Origin: JAZIHH01 sp036678685
GTDB lineage: Bacteria; Bacillota; UBA4882; UBA10575
Length of the DNA stretch: 64,000 bases
Direction of reading: 5' to 3'
NCBI GenBank assembly: GCA_036678685.1
Contig: JAZIHH010000020.1
Span: 620,001 to 684,000, forward strand
In this document: positions 42,844 to 51,880 of the stretch, piece by piece
Layout: the number at the start of each line of letters is the position of its first letter
Numbering within the stretch: position 1 is the stretch's first letter
The notes under the pieces: generated by a model
What the model was told of the DNA's origin: nothing
Databases searched by the model: none
Seen by the model: the letters and a program-made list of their open reading frames with translations, nothing else
Made by a program: the position numbers and the translations under genes

Positions 42844-43944
42844 TTACCGGTAGGCGGGGATGGAAAGGAGTTCGGGTACGGTTTTGATCTCATACCCCAG
42901 ACCCCAGAGGGTATAAATTAAATCTTCCGTAGCTTTAACCGTCGCCGTCAAGTCCTGTCCCTCGCCGCCGGCGGAATGGAAAAGAATAATGGAGCCCGGT
43001 TGGACATCCGGAAGGGTGTTGATGAGGATTCCGTCCACATTATTCGTCCGCCAGTCGTTGGAATCCACGGACCAGTTGATCATCCGGTATCCCTCGCCGG
43101 CCATCCAATCAAGGCCGGTCTCGGACATTTCTCCGTAAGGCGGACGCACCAGGGCAGGCCGGAGACCGGTCAGGGAGGCGATCCTTTCCTCGGTGCGGGT
43201 AATTTCCGCCTGGATTTGCGCCAGGCCTAACTTCCTGAGGTTGGCGTGGTAATAGGAATGGTTCCCGATGATATGCCCTTCGTTGATTATGCGTTTGACC
43301 ACCCATTCCCGGCCGGGGATTTTGTTGCCGTTCAAGAAGAAGGTGGCTTTAACTCCCAGTTCCGCCAGGGTGTCCAGAATGGCCGGGGTATATACCGTAT
43401 CCGGCCCGTCGTCAAAAGTCAGCGCCACCGTTCTTTTACTGGCCGGACCCTGTAAAAAAATATGGCCCGGATGCCGCTTCATCAGGTCGGGAATGTTCCA
43501 GATATATTCGGTTCGCGGCGCTTGAGGTGCCGGGGCCGGCTCCGGGGCCGGCGGAGCGGATTTCGTGGTTCCGGCTGGAACTTTTATCATTTGTCCGGCG
43601 TAAAGAGTTCCGTCCGGCAGGTGGTTCCGTGCCAACAGCCAATGCACGCTGGTGCCGTACCGGACCGCCAGGCTGTACAGGCTCTCCCCCGGCCGGACCA
43701 GGTGCAGCTGTTCGTCCGGGCGGGTCGGGGGATCGGGGATCAAAAGAACCTGCCGGGGGATGATGTAACCCGGATTGGGCAAACGGTTCGCCTTTACCAG
43801 CAAATCAGTGGTAAGCCCGTACCAGGCGGCGATTTGGCTGACGGTATTTCCCGGCTGTACGCGGTAGACCCGGTAGGCCTGACCCGGTACGGCCGCCGCC
43901 GCCAGTAAGCAAAGGGAAAGGAGAAAAATACGTATGCGTTTCAT
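42844..43944 (-). CDS. Secreted polysaccharide deacetylase with two LysM domains
   Basis: A 366-residue exported protein. Signal peptide (residues 1-23, FLLSLCLLAAAAVPGQA), LysM 1 (about 25-70; RVQPGNTVSQIAAWYGL), LysM 2 (about 82-125; LVRPGESLYSLAVRYGT), a Pro/Ala linker, then a NodB deacetylase domain (about 165-360) with TFDDGPD (metal and base Asp), GHIIGNHSYYH (metal His), RPPYGE and NWSVDSNDW. It removes N-acetyl groups from peptidoglycan or a related glycan, possibly in the spore cortex or cell wall. AGGAGG precedes the ATG. Confidence 0.93.
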   Translation of the reverse strand: MKRIRIFLLSLCLLAAAAVPGQAYRVYRVQPGNTVSQIAAWYGLTTDLLVKANRLPNPGYIIPRQVLLIPDPPTRPDEQLHLVRPGESLYSLAVRYGTSVHWLLARNHLPDGTLYAGQMIKVPAGTTKSAPPAPEPAPAPQAPRTEYIWNIPDLMKRHPGHIFLQGPASKRTVALTFDDGPDTVYTPAILDTLAELGVKATFFLNGNKIPGREWVVKRIINEGHIIGNHSYYHANLRKLGLAQIQAEITRTEERIASLTGLRPALVRPPYGEMSETGLDWMAGEGYRMINWSVDSNDWRTNNVDGILINTLPDVQPGSIILFHSAGGEGQDLTATVKATEDLIYTLWGLGYEIKTVPELLSIPAYR

Positions 43945-43977
43945 CTTGGCAAGCCTCCTGTAAATAGTTGTTTTCCC

Positions 43978-44006
43978 ATAAATTTTCGGATATTTATTAT
44001 GGTCAA
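43978..44006 (-). promoter_or_regulatory. Possible promoter of the LysM deacetylase
   Basis: On the minus strand TTGACC (44006-44001), 17 bases, then ATTTAT (43983-43978). The -10 is weak, so this is tentative. Confidence 0.4.
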
Positions 44007-44075
44007 CAACTTGCCAATTGGCGATTGATCCGCTTTTCCCTGCAAGTAATTAGTGGCAGGGGTGGAAAGAAAAAA

Positions 44076-44096
44076 GCCGGGACCTTTTGTCCCGGC
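44076..44096 (-). terminator. Terminator of the lipoprotein/barrel operon
   Basis: An 8-bp stem GCCGGGAC/GTCCCGGC; on the minus strand it is followed by a T-rich tract (TTTTTTC). Placed after the barrel-like gene that ends at 44144. Confidence 0.85.
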
Positions 44097-44143
44097 CTTT
44101 ACGGTATACCCGGCGCCAGAGATGGGGGTTTATCCGGTTTTAC

Positions 44144-45454
44144 CTAAAAATGAAATGCTGAAGAGAAGGAGATGTTTAACCCGTTAATATCTTCCAGGAA
44201 TAAACCGGTCCCGTTCCAGCCCGCCTGCAGGTTGAGCCACCAGGCCCAGAGACGGAGTTCGAGCAGGGCTTGATATTGCCACATGGCTCCCTGCCGGGCT
44301 ATCGTGCCGCCCAGGTGCAGGAGGCTGAAAGGACGCCAGTCCAGACTGGTCCAGAACCGGGGTTTGCTGGAGTAACCCCACCCGCTTTTCAGGGCTTTAT
44401 CCATACCGGCGCTGGCCGCCAGGCTCTGCAAAACCTGGTAGGAACCGTGGACCTGCAGAACCAGGGGAAGAGAATGGGAATGATCGCTGAAGGTCTCCGC
44501 CTGGTACTCCAAATCTTCCTCGGGGAATTCCGGACCCTCCGGGCCGCCGGTGATCCTGCCGGTCAAGGGTTCACCGGTCAGTCTTTCCCCGGTAATTCCT
44601 TGCCAGCGCATACGGCCGATGTTTCTGAGGGCCAACCCGGCCTGCCAGCGGTCTTGCCGGTAGAGGGCGCCAAGGTCAAAAAAGATACCCTGCCCGCTGA
44701 AACCGGGATCATCGATTGACCCATGGTAATACAGGGCGTCGGAGATGGTGTATTCCGTTTCCCCGATCTCGTTGGTCTCGATTTTTCCGTTTTTAATTTG
44801 TGCTTCGTAGACGCCAAGACCGTAGAGATACCGTAAGTTTATGCCCACGCCCAGGGAAGCATCATCGGTGAGCCGGAAGGGATGGGCGTAGCTCAGATTG
44901 ACGGCTGCGGCGGCCATACCGTTTCCCCCCAGACCGGAGAGGCTGTAGACGGAGTTTGGGGTCAAACCGTCGAAAAGCAGATAGGGAAGGCCTTCACTTA
45001 TATTGAAGGTGCCGCTGACCCAGGGTTGAAGGTGAAGACTGAACCGGCCGATGGTGAGGCCTGTCTGGAGATGGGAGGCATAATTGAGGAGAAACCCCGT
45101 GCCATCGATCTGGGCGAGGAACTCTTTTTTCCGTTTCTCTCCTTCCGTCCCGGTAAAATCGGCATTGAGATAATCCAGGTTGAACAGGTTATTCCCTATG
45201 GATCCGGAAATATTTGGAAAGACCAGTTCAAAGCGGGTACCGGCAAAAGCCGCCTCCGCCGGGTTATCCGTCAGCCAGGGAGCGAGGGAAAACACCGGCT
45301 TAGTAGGGCCTGGATGGTCCCGGTTCTTTTCGAGCGGCACCTGCCAAGGGACTTCTTTTTCCAGCCCCCCGGGTTCCATGGCGAAAACGGGGCCAGCGCC
45401 AAGAACGAGGAAGAAGAGGCCGAGGAGTGGGATTAAAAATTTTTTACCGGTCAT
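44144..45454 (-). CDS. Putative outer-membrane beta-barrel protein
   Basis: A 436-residue exported protein with a signal peptide (LIPLLGLFFLVLGAGPVFA). The mature part shows many short amphipathic strands with alternating hydrophobic and polar residues, Gly-rich turns and aromatic girdles (LGVGINLRYLYGLGVYEAQI; WQAGLALRNIGRMRWQGI; WWLNLQAGWNGTGLFLEDI). It ends in Phe (FSSAFHF), the C-terminal signature of barrels inserted by BamA. It resembles DUF5723-like barrel proteins, though that family name is a guess. ATG 45454 has GGAGGA upstream and overlaps the end of the preceding lipoprotein gene by 11 bases. A monoderm cell would not need such a protein. Confidence 0.65.
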   Translation of the reverse strand: MTGKKFLIPLLGLFFLVLGAGPVFAMEPGGLEKEVPWQVPLEKNRDHPGPTKPVFSLAPWLTDNPAEAAFAGTRFELVFPNISGSIGNNLFNLDYLNADFTGTEGEKRKKEFLAQIDGTGFLLNYASHLQTGLTIGRFSLHLQPWVSGTFNISEGLPYLLFDGLTPNSVYSLSGLGGNGMAAAAVNLSYAHPFRLTDDASLGVGINLRYLYGLGVYEAQIKNGKIETNEIGETEYTISDALYYHGSIDDPGFSGQGIFFDLGALYRQDRWQAGLALRNIGRMRWQGITGERLTGEPLTGRITGGPEGPEFPEEDLEYQAETFSDHSHSLPLVLQVHGSYQVLQSLAASAGMDKALKSGWGYSSKPRFWTSLDWRPFSLLHLGGTIARQGAMWQYQALLELRLWAWWLNLQAGWNGTGLFLEDINGLNISFSSAFHF

Positions 45455-46874
45455 CGTAATCCTCCTCCCTAATTTTTTCCATGTCAACCCGGACTTTGGC
45501 TTCGGCGTAAACTACAATCTCCAGGGAATCACCCTCTTTTACCTCTTCGGCACCGGAGTAGTTTTCCACTTCGATTTGGTGCCAAAGTGTACCGGTACTG
45601 GTCAGATAGTAAAGCTCTTTGGCGGAGATACCGAGCACCACGGTCTGACTTCCGCCTTTTTATTCCTGCTTCTTTGTAGACATAGTTAGGATCATTAACC
45701 GGCACATCCTGGGGAGACAAGTAGACAGCCAGTTTGAGCTGGAGCGGACTGTCATTGTTAACCTTCATGACCAGTTGGGCGTATTGAATCAGGTCTTCCT
45801 CAAGCTCATCCACTTCCACTGCTTCCGGTTTCGTGCGCACACCGATGTGGTGAGTGACGGCCAGATCCATGCCATCCTTGTGTTTGAGGGTGATTTCCTG
45901 ATGAGCGGTGCCGAAACTCACCTTTTTGATGACGAATACCAGGTAATAGGGGTCTTGGGCCAGAATGGGGTTGACAGCCGATGCCAAATCTATTGTCTCA
46001 GGATTTTCTCTCTCCAGGACAAGGGAAGTTTCATATGGAACGCCAATAATTGTTTCATTCTCCGCACGGCCTTCCACACGGAGATCAAGCGTTGCCTGCA
46101 GTCCAGCCGGGATATTTTTTGATTCAAAAGTGAATTCAAGAGCAGTGAATTCCAGCCCTGAATCTCCCAGTTCAATTTGGATTTCTTCCTCATCCATTTC
46201 GAAATCAAGCATTTCCTCCAGTTTGTCACCGGCTACGGTCATCTCGGCGATCTCCAGAGCAGTAGGGGTAAAGTTAATACCCAGGCCGCCGGTTCCGGTG
46301 GTGGTAACTGTACCAGAAACTTCCAAATCTATGGTACCGGCGCCCAACACCGCATTGGTCAGGATAAGCTCGGTAGAATTACCGCCTTCCGGGATTGTTG
46401 CGTTGTATGGGGTGTACCATTGGCGTCCGTTAAGGAGATGGTTAACCCCCCAACTCCGGCGGTGGCGCCGGCCAGTTCGATAGCGATCGTATTGACCCGG
46501 TTGTGATCATCGTCCTGCGTGCGGTCGCTTAATTTGATTTCTGACAAACCCTCGGGGATCTCGAGTTCGGTCGTTTCATTAACTTCTACGGAGATACCAG
46601 GCGCTAGCGGTATTGGGGGAATATCAAGCTCGTCTACTTTCACAGTAAAATACCCAAACTCCTGAGGTTCAATTTCAAATTTGCCAAGGCTTTTCCCCTG
46701 CAAGCCCAGGCCTTCTTCACCTAAAGCGTTAGGGGTATCGTCCAGGTTAATTTCTGTGCCTTTCTCCTTGGTTCTGACAATCAAGGGAAGCGTTAAATTC
46801 GCATCCCACTTGGGGCCGGTTAGTTCTTTGAGCGGTTTTGAAACGCACCCGGTAAACAAGACCGGGATTAGCAA
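45444..46874 (-). pseudogene. Putative lipoprotein gene disrupted by two single-base insertions
   Basis: Three consecutive minus-strand frames together read as one secreted protein of about 475 residues. It starts with a TTG-initiated MLIPVLFTGC lipobox, followed by repeated beta-strand segments (NETTELEIPEGLSEIKL; GAGTIDLEVSGTVTTTGTGG; LEIVVYAEAKVRVDME). Removing one base from the G4 run at 46409-46412 joins the first two frames (giving GTPYNATIPEGGNSTELIL), and removing one from the T5 run at 45657-45661 joins the last two (giving EAGIKGGSQTVVLGIS). The signal peptide lacks the usual positively charged start and no ATG exists upstream, so the 5' end also looks damaged. Sequencing error or genuine decay are both possible. 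It is upstream of, and overlaps, the barrel gene. Confidence 0.75.
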
Positions 46875-46937
46875 ATTACCTGAGTTTGTCCCTACTTTAT
46901 TTTATTTATTCGGCAATTAAGGCAACAAGCAACGGAT

Positions 46938-47924
46938 TTAAGTAAGATAAGCGGGGGGAAGGTGTTGGCGGAGAGTAAGCAACGGGGTAAAGAGGTCCCC
47001 GGTTTCCTGCAGGCGGCGTTCGGCAGTGTTGATAGTGAAGAGCCCGGGATGGACGTGGGGAAGTTCATCCCAGGTGACCGGCATGGAGACCGGGGCGCCG
47101 GGGAATGGGCGGAGGCTGTAAACGGCGGCGATGGTTTTCCCCGGCAGGTTTTGCAGGTGGTCGATATATACTTTGCCCTCCCTGGCCTTGACCGAGCGTT
47201 CGTTGGTGGCCAGATTGGGGAAGACGCCGATTACCGCCTCACCCAGCCGTTGGACAAAGGTGGCGGTTTGTTTGAAAGTATAGACTGGAGCAAGCGGCAG
47301 ATAAAGATGGAGCCCGGTGGCCCCGGAAAGCTTGGGGAAGATCTGCAAGCCCAAGTGGTCGCCGAGCTCTTTAATCGCCAGGGCAACCTGTTTCGCCTCT
47401 TCTAAAGTGGCGGGAGGCATAGGGTCAAGGTCGAAAATGAGATAACTGGGATGCTGCGGGCGGCGCCTGGTGGAAAGCTGGGGATGGATCTCAATACAGC
47501 CCAGGTTAATACTCCAGATCAGAGTCTCCAGGTTGTTGACCATAACATAATGGACGGCGCGGTTTTTGGAGGTGACGGTAAAAGTTTCCACCCAAGGAGG
47601 CGGATTGGGAAAGTTTTTCTGGTAAAAAAAATCACCGTGGATACCGTCGGGGTACCGTACCAGGGAAAGGGGACGGTCCCGCAGATGAGGGGCGAGGAAA
47701 GGCCAGATTTTTATGTAATACTCCATGATCCGGCCTTTGGTGATTCCCTCCTCCGGCCAGAAGGGTTTATCCAGATTTTTTACGGGAATGTCATGCCCGT
47801 TGATGGTCAGGATTTGTGCTGGACCATTGGACACGGCAGGTTTTACTTCCTCCTTTGGACCTATTCCGGGTTGGCGGTTGGTTGTTGTCTCCCGGGCGTT
47901 CACGGGTGCGGAAACGGGTCCCAT
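46938..47924 (-). CDS. LigD-type DNA polymerase/primase (PolDom) of NHEJ
   Basis: A 328-residue archaeo-eukaryotic-primase-fold polymerase of the LigD PolDom family. Seen: FWPEEGITKGRIMEYY, DGIHGDFFYQKNFPNPPPW, the catalytic DxD in YLIFDLDPMPP, SGATGLHLYLPL and the third acidic motif in VKAREGKVYIDHLQN. It fills gaps and adds (ribo)nucleotides during non-homologous end joining. ATG 47924 is the first sensible start, eight bases after the ligase stop, though no clear ribosome site precedes it; the frame extends upstream inside the ligase gene without homology. Third gene of the Ku-ligase-polymerase operon; as a separate gene it differs from the fused LigD of Mycobacterium and Pseudomonas. Confidence 0.9.
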   Translation of the reverse strand: MGPVSAPVNARETTTNRQPGIGPKEEVKPAVSNGPAQILTINGHDIPVKNLDKPFWPEEGITKGRIMEYYIKIWPFLAPHLRDRPLSLVRYPDGIHGDFFYQKNFPNPPPWVETFTVTSKNRAVHYVMVNNLETLIWSINLGCIEIHPQLSTRRRPQHPSYLIFDLDPMPPATLEEAKQVALAIKELGDHLGLQIFPKLSGATGLHLYLPLAPVYTFKQTATFVQRLGEAVIGVFPNLATNERSVKAREGKVYIDHLQNLPGKTIAAVYSLRPFPGAPVSMPVTWDELPHVHPGLFTINTAERRLQETGDLFTPLLTLRQHLPPAYLT

Positions 47925-47931
47925 AAAGAAA

Positions 47932-48882
47932 TTAATTGTCCGGCACCCGGCACATGGTGGGGTGTACTTCCGGACGAAGGCCGCGGTAGAGGGGGTGCCG
48001 GAGTTGGCCGGCCGCGGTAAACTGCAGGTATTCCACTTCACAGACGATTTCCGGACGCAGCCAGCGCACGCCGGGAACAGCCGGCCCGGAAGGGGAAAAA
48101 GGAGATTCTTCGGCAACGAGCGGCTTGAAGAGACGGAGCAGGCGGTTAATCTCTTCTTCAGAAAAACCGGTACCCACCAGACCGCAGGGGAGAAGTCGTC
48201 CGTCCCGGAAAGCCCCGAGGACCAACGCGGAAAAACCCTGGCGGCCGGCGGGATTGACGGTGTAGCCGCAGATCACAAAATGCCCGCTTTTGGTCGCCCG
48301 GATCTTTTTCCACCACGGGCTGCGTTTCCCCGGAAGGTAGGGACTGTTTTTTTCTTTGGCCATTATTCCTTCCAACCCTTTTGCCACCACCTCCCGGAAA
48401 AACGCCCGGCCTTTTTCCGGCACGGCGTCGCTGATGAGCAGGTGGGGGCCGGGGATTATATTGGCCTGGAGGAGTTCTCTCCTTGTTTGCCAGGGCTCCC
48501 GGAGCAGGGAACGGCCGTTGTAATAGAGCAGATCAAAGGCAATGTAAATGACCGGGTTCTCCCGCGCGGCGCGGCGGACGGCTTGGGGCGAGACCGCGTG
48601 CATCCTGCTTTGCAGCTGCTGAAAACTGGGTTTTCCTTCCTTGAGGGTGATGATCTCCCCGTCCAGGACCGTGGCGGGGCGCCGGGTTTGCCGGTGTAAA
48701 GCGGCCAGTTCGGGATATTGGGCCGTGATTTCCCGCAGATTCCTGCTTTGCAGGCGGGTGGCGCCGGTAAGAAAAGCCAGGGCCCGGAGCCCGTCCCATT
48801 TAATTTCAAACTGATAGTCCGCGGAGTCAAAAGGCTCGGCTCCTACGGCCAGCATAGGCCGGATATTTTCCGGGAGCATCAT
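47932..48882 (-). CDS. ATP-dependent DNA ligase (LigD ligase domain)
   Basis: A 316-residue ligase: adenylation motif I with the nucleotidyl Lys (EIKWDGLRA, K28), DGEIITLKEG, FDLLYYNGR, EGIMAKEKNSPY and WWKKIRA, then an OB-fold domain (FVICGYTVNPAGRQGF, LVGTGFSEEEINRLL). It seals nicks in double-strand-break repair. It overlaps ku by four bases (ATGA), so the two are made together. Ligase and polymerase being separate proteins is the form often seen in spore-forming Bacillota and archaea. Confidence 0.92.
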   Translation of the reverse strand: MMLPENIRPMLAVGAEPFDSADYQFEIKWDGLRALAFLTGATRLQSRNLREITAQYPELAALHRQTRRPATVLDGEIITLKEGKPSFQQLQSRMHAVSPQAVRRAARENPVIYIAFDLLYYNGRSLLREPWQTRRELLQANIIPGPHLLISDAVPEKGRAFFREVVAKGLEGIMAKEKNSPYLPGKRSPWWKKIRATKSGHFVICGYTVNPAGRQGFSALVLGAFRDGRLLPCGLVGTGFSEEEINRLLRLFKPLVAEESPFSPSGPAVPGVRWLRPEIVCEVEYLQFTAAGQLRHPLYRGLRPEVHPTMCRVPDN

Positions 48883-49688
48883 CCGGTTTTGGTCTTCCTC
48901 CGTCCGCGGGCGGCCGGTTTTTTTTCCGTCGCCTGCAGGCTGGCCCGGAGGGCTTCCATGAGATCGACGACTTTTTCCGTTTCCGGGGAGGAGGGAACCG
49001 CCACTTCTTCACCGGCGATCTTGGCCTGGATCAGTTCCATCAGGGCCGCCCGGTAATCGTTGGTATACTTGGCAGGGTTAAAGGGGGCCGAAAGGTTTTC
49101 CACCAGGCTGTTGGCCATACTGATTTCATTGGGATGGAGGGGGGGTTCTTTAATTTGATGGGTAAGGGTTTCCGGGGAGCGGACTTCGTCGGGGTAAAAC
49201 ATGGTGACCATCATCAGCAGGCCGGCAAAAACCCGGAGGCAACAAAGGGAGCTTTTGGTCCGGATCATTACCTTGGCCACGGCGATCTTGCCGGTTTCCA
49301 CCATTGCTCTTTTCAGAAGGGCGTAGGCTTTCTCTCCACCGGGCGCCGGTTCCAAGAAATAGCTTTTGTCAAAGTAGACCGGATCCACCTCCGCCAGGTT
49401 GATGAAATCCAGGATATCTATGGTCTTGGTGTTTTCATCCGGTAGATTCTGAAAATCTTCTTCCTTAAGAATCACATAACGCCCTTTTTCGTACTCATAA
49501 CCCCAGACCAGGTCTTCCCGGTTGACTTCGGCCCGGCAGGACGGGCAATACCTGCGGGTTTGCACCGGAGTTTTGCAGGCGGCGTGCAGGTAATGGAAGC
49601 GGATATCCTGGCGCTGGGTGGCCGTGTACATCTTGATTGGGATGTTGACCAGCCCAAAACTGATCGCTCCCTTCCACAAGGTACGCAC
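48879..49688 (-). CDS. ku: Ku protein of non-homologous end joining
   Basis: A 269-residue bacterial Ku: MRTLWKGAISFGLVNIPIKM, a zinc-like CKTPVQTRRYCPSC segment, LVWGYEYEKGRYVIL, and DPVYFDKSYFLEPAPGGEKAY, followed by a basic tail (KKPAARGRRKTK). It forms a homodimeric ring on DNA ends and recruits LigD. GTG start at 49688 with AAGGAACT just upstream. In spore formers this set protects dormant DNA on germination. Homology is clear; length is normal. Confidence 0.95.
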   Translation of the reverse strand: MRTLWKGAISFGLVNIPIKMYTATQRQDIRFHYLHAACKTPVQTRRYCPSCRAEVNREDLVWGYEYEKGRYVILKEEDFQNLPDENTKTIDILDFINLAEVDPVYFDKSYFLEPAPGGEKAYALLKRAMVETGKIAVAKVMIRTKSSLCCLRVFAGLLMMVTMFYPDEVRSPETLTHQIKEPPLHPNEISMANSLVENLSAPFNPAKYTNDYRAALMELIQAKIAGEEVAVPSSPETEKVVDLMEALRASLQATEKKPAARGRRKTKTG

Positions 49689-49852
49689 AGTTCCTTCCCT
49701 CCTCCCAAGTACTCATGGTTTAGTATAACCCGGGTAACAAAAAAAGGGAGGGGAAGATCCAGGAGAAGGTGGGAAGAGATGACACGGGTGGGGATAAAAA
49801 AAACCGGTTGCCCGGTTGCAGTTTTTCTTTTTTCTCTCTTTTTCGTTGTCAG

Positions 49853-50221
49853 TCAAGTATCTCCCTCATCCGGTACCCCCCGGCGGAGGACAATTTCCTT
49901 GGTTTTGGTGGGTTGTAAAACTTTCTTTAAATAGTCCACGGCTTTTTGCGTCATGCCGCGACCGCAGGTATAAACATCAACTGCCGCGTAACCTTTTTCC
50001 GGGTAAGTGTGAATGGAGATATGACTCTCCGCCAGAAGCAGAAGGCCGGTAAAACCCTGGGGTTCGAACTTATGGGCTTCCTCGGCTAATACAGTCATGT
50101 TCGCAGATTTTGCCGCTGCCCGCAAACTATTCATTAGAAGTTCCGCATCATCGAGGTCCTTAAACCGGCACCCCCAAAAATCCGCTAAAATATGAGCACC
50201 TACAGTATCAAAAGCTTTCAT
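49853..50221 (-). CDS. speD: S-adenosylmethionine decarboxylase proenzyme
   Basis: A 122-residue SpeD of the Bacillus/Thermotoga type. The autocleavage site is E65-S66 in LAESHISIHTYPE, producing the pyruvoyl group on the alpha subunit; the catalytic Cys lies in VDVYTCGRG, and the start shows the usual DTVGAHILADFWGC. It decarboxylates AdoMet to supply aminopropyl groups for spermidine. GGGGTGAG precedes the ATG. It stands alone, downstream of the divergent amidase gene. Confidence 0.96.
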   Translation of the reverse strand: MKAFDTVGAHILADFWGCRFKDLDDAELLMNSLRAAAKSANMTVLAEEAHKFEPQGFTGLLLLAESHISIHTYPEKGYAAVDVYTCGRGMTQKAVDYLKKVLQPTKTKEIVLRRGVPDEGDT

Positions 50222-50558
50222 TCATCTCACCCCGCTCATTTTTTGTCAGGATGAACGTTTTGACCCATAAGCGCCCTGATTTCCCTTCACCCGATGATAC
50301 TTGCCAGAGGAAGCTCCGGGTATATGTTAGATCAGGACTATCTGTTTTTGCTTGGGATTAACGTCTCTCCTCCTTTGGGAACTTTAAAACAAAATAATAA
50401 TAGCAAAAATGATATTAAAAGTCAACCAGGTAGACGGATATTTTTCTTATTTTCTTTTCCTAAATCTTTTTCTTTTCAACAAGACGGGAAACAATCGCTT
50501 CTAAGCCGTCCGGGGCAGGCATATCTTTCATAAAAGAAGCGGCGGGAGGTGAACCGGG
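50222..50558. other. 337-base divergent intergenic region, speD / amidase-GerM
   Basis: No gene is seen. The region must carry promoters for both flanking transcription units. It is AT-rich in the middle (50380-50490). I see no hairpin-plus-T terminator, no riboswitch I recognise, and no perfect sigma-A or sporulation sigma promoter. Confidence 0.5.
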
Positions 50559-51812
50559 GTGAAACGGGTGAGAAAACCCCCTGTTTTTCTGGTGTTTTTA
50601 TCTTGGCGGTCTCTTGGGAAAACCCTCGGGGTATCGGCGGTTTTTCTTCTGCTCGGAATGGGGTTTGCCCGGTACGGCGCGGTTTGGACCACGGCTCCCC
50701 CGTCCTACGCCGTAGCCGGAAAAACAGTGGTCATCGACGCCGGGCACGGCGGCAGGGATCCCGGGGCCGTAGGACGCAGCGGGTTGACGGAGAAAGAGAT
50801 AACCCTGGATTTGGCCCTGAGATTACGGCGGATGTTTTCCCGGGTCGGAGCCCGGGTGGTGTTAACGAGAGAAACGGATGTGGATTACGGCGACCAGGGG
50901 GATCCGGCCTCCGGGACCAGAAAAAGTCGGGACATCGCCTACCGGGTGCAGAAGGCCAACGAAAGCAAGGCGGATCTCTTGTTAAGTATTCATGTAAACA
51001 GTTTTCCCCAGGCGGTCTGGTCCGGAGCCCAGTGTTTTTATGATACAGTACATTCCGACAGTAAACAGTTGGCCGTCTGCATCCAGGATGAACTGGCAGC
51101 CAGGCTCGGCCCCAACCGCCGGCGGCCTTTGGCGGCCGATTACAAGATTTTAACGGCCACCGTAATGCCTTCCGTCACTGTAGAAGTAGGCTTCATCTCC
51201 AATCCGCGGGAAGAAAAGTTGCTGGCTGAGGAAAAATACCGGGAACGGTTGGCGGAAGCGATTTTTGCCGGCACGGTCAACTTCCTCGTGCAAAAACAGA
51301 AACGGGCCGGTTTTTTACCGGTTGACCGGGAATTGCCGGTGTCCGCCCCGGGAAAATTTACGGCGCCGCCGGAAGGAATCTTTCACCTTTATTTTGGCGC
51401 TCCGGACAACAAGGACATGGCACTGTGGGTGGAAGAAAGGGAATTCCCTCCGGGAACCGGGACAACACCACTTTCCCGGGCCCGGTTAATCCTGGAGGAG
51501 TTGTTTTCCGGGCCGGGGGAAAGGAGCGTCCTGCTGCCGCCGGTTCCACCCGGCGCCTGGCTGCGGGAGATCCGGTTGGACGGGACGGCCGCCATCGTGG
51601 ACTTGGATGAAAGCCTGGTCACGGCGGTGAACGGAGGAGGAGCCGCCGAACTGCTGGCTGTTTATGCCATCGTCAACACCCTGGCCGCCAATTTGCCGGT
51701 GGAGGAGATCACTTTACTAGTGGCCGGGGAAGAGGAGAGAACCTTGGGCGGGCATCTCTTTTTTGACCAGCCGCTGGTTCCCCGGGCCGATTTGGTAGGA
51801 AAAAGCAGGTAA
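50559..51812 (+). CDS. CwlD-like N-acetylmuramoyl-L-alanine amidase fused to a GerM domain
   Basis: A 417-residue membrane-anchored protein. A basic N-terminus and one hydrophobic helix (about 22-38) precede an Amidase_3 domain (about 55-245) with zinc ligands in VVIDAGHGGRDPGAVG, E in GLTEKEITLDLALRL, H in LLSIHVNSF and the catalytic Glu in SVTVEVGFISNPREE. A second domain (about 270-395) is GerMN-like (GIFHLYFGAPDN, PLSRARLILEELFSG, AAIVDLDESLVTA, YAIVNTLAANLPVEEITLLVAG). Separate CwlD and GerM proteins act in Bacillus spore cortex formation; here they are joined. GTG 50559 follows GGGAGGTGA. First gene of a plus-strand string. Confidence 0.9.
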   Translation: MKRVRKPPVFLVFLSWRSLGKTLGVSAVFLLLGMGFARYGAVWTTAPPSYAVAGKTVVIDAGHGGRDPGAVGRSGLTEKEITLDLALRLRRMFSRVGARVVLTRETDVDYGDQGDPASGTRKSRDIAYRVQKANESKADLLLSIHVNSFPQAVWSGAQCFYDTVHSDSKQLAVCIQDELAARLGPNRRRPLAADYKILTATVMPSVTVEVGFISNPREEKLLAEEKYRERLAEAIFAGTVNFLVQKQKRAGFLPVDRELPVSAPGKFTAPPEGIFHLYFGAPDNKDMALWVEEREFPPGTGTTPLSRARLILEELFSGPGERSVLLPPVPPGAWLREIRLDGTAAIVDLDESLVTAVNGGGAAELLAVYAIVNTLAANLPVEEITLLVAGEEERTLGGHLFFDQPLVPRADLVGKSR

Positions 51813-51880
51813 TGGTGGAAAAAGGAAAATAAAAAACGACGTCGAAACTCTCTTCCAGAAAGAGGAATGGAGGGAAGAGA

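Noticed and set aside
47725..48699. A 324-codon plus-strand open frame opposite the DNA ligase gene
   Set aside because: Shadow of the ligase reading frame; no recognisable motif.
50222..50330. AdoMet riboswitch upstream of speD
   Set aside because: None of the conserved SAM riboswitch core sequences is present in the leader.
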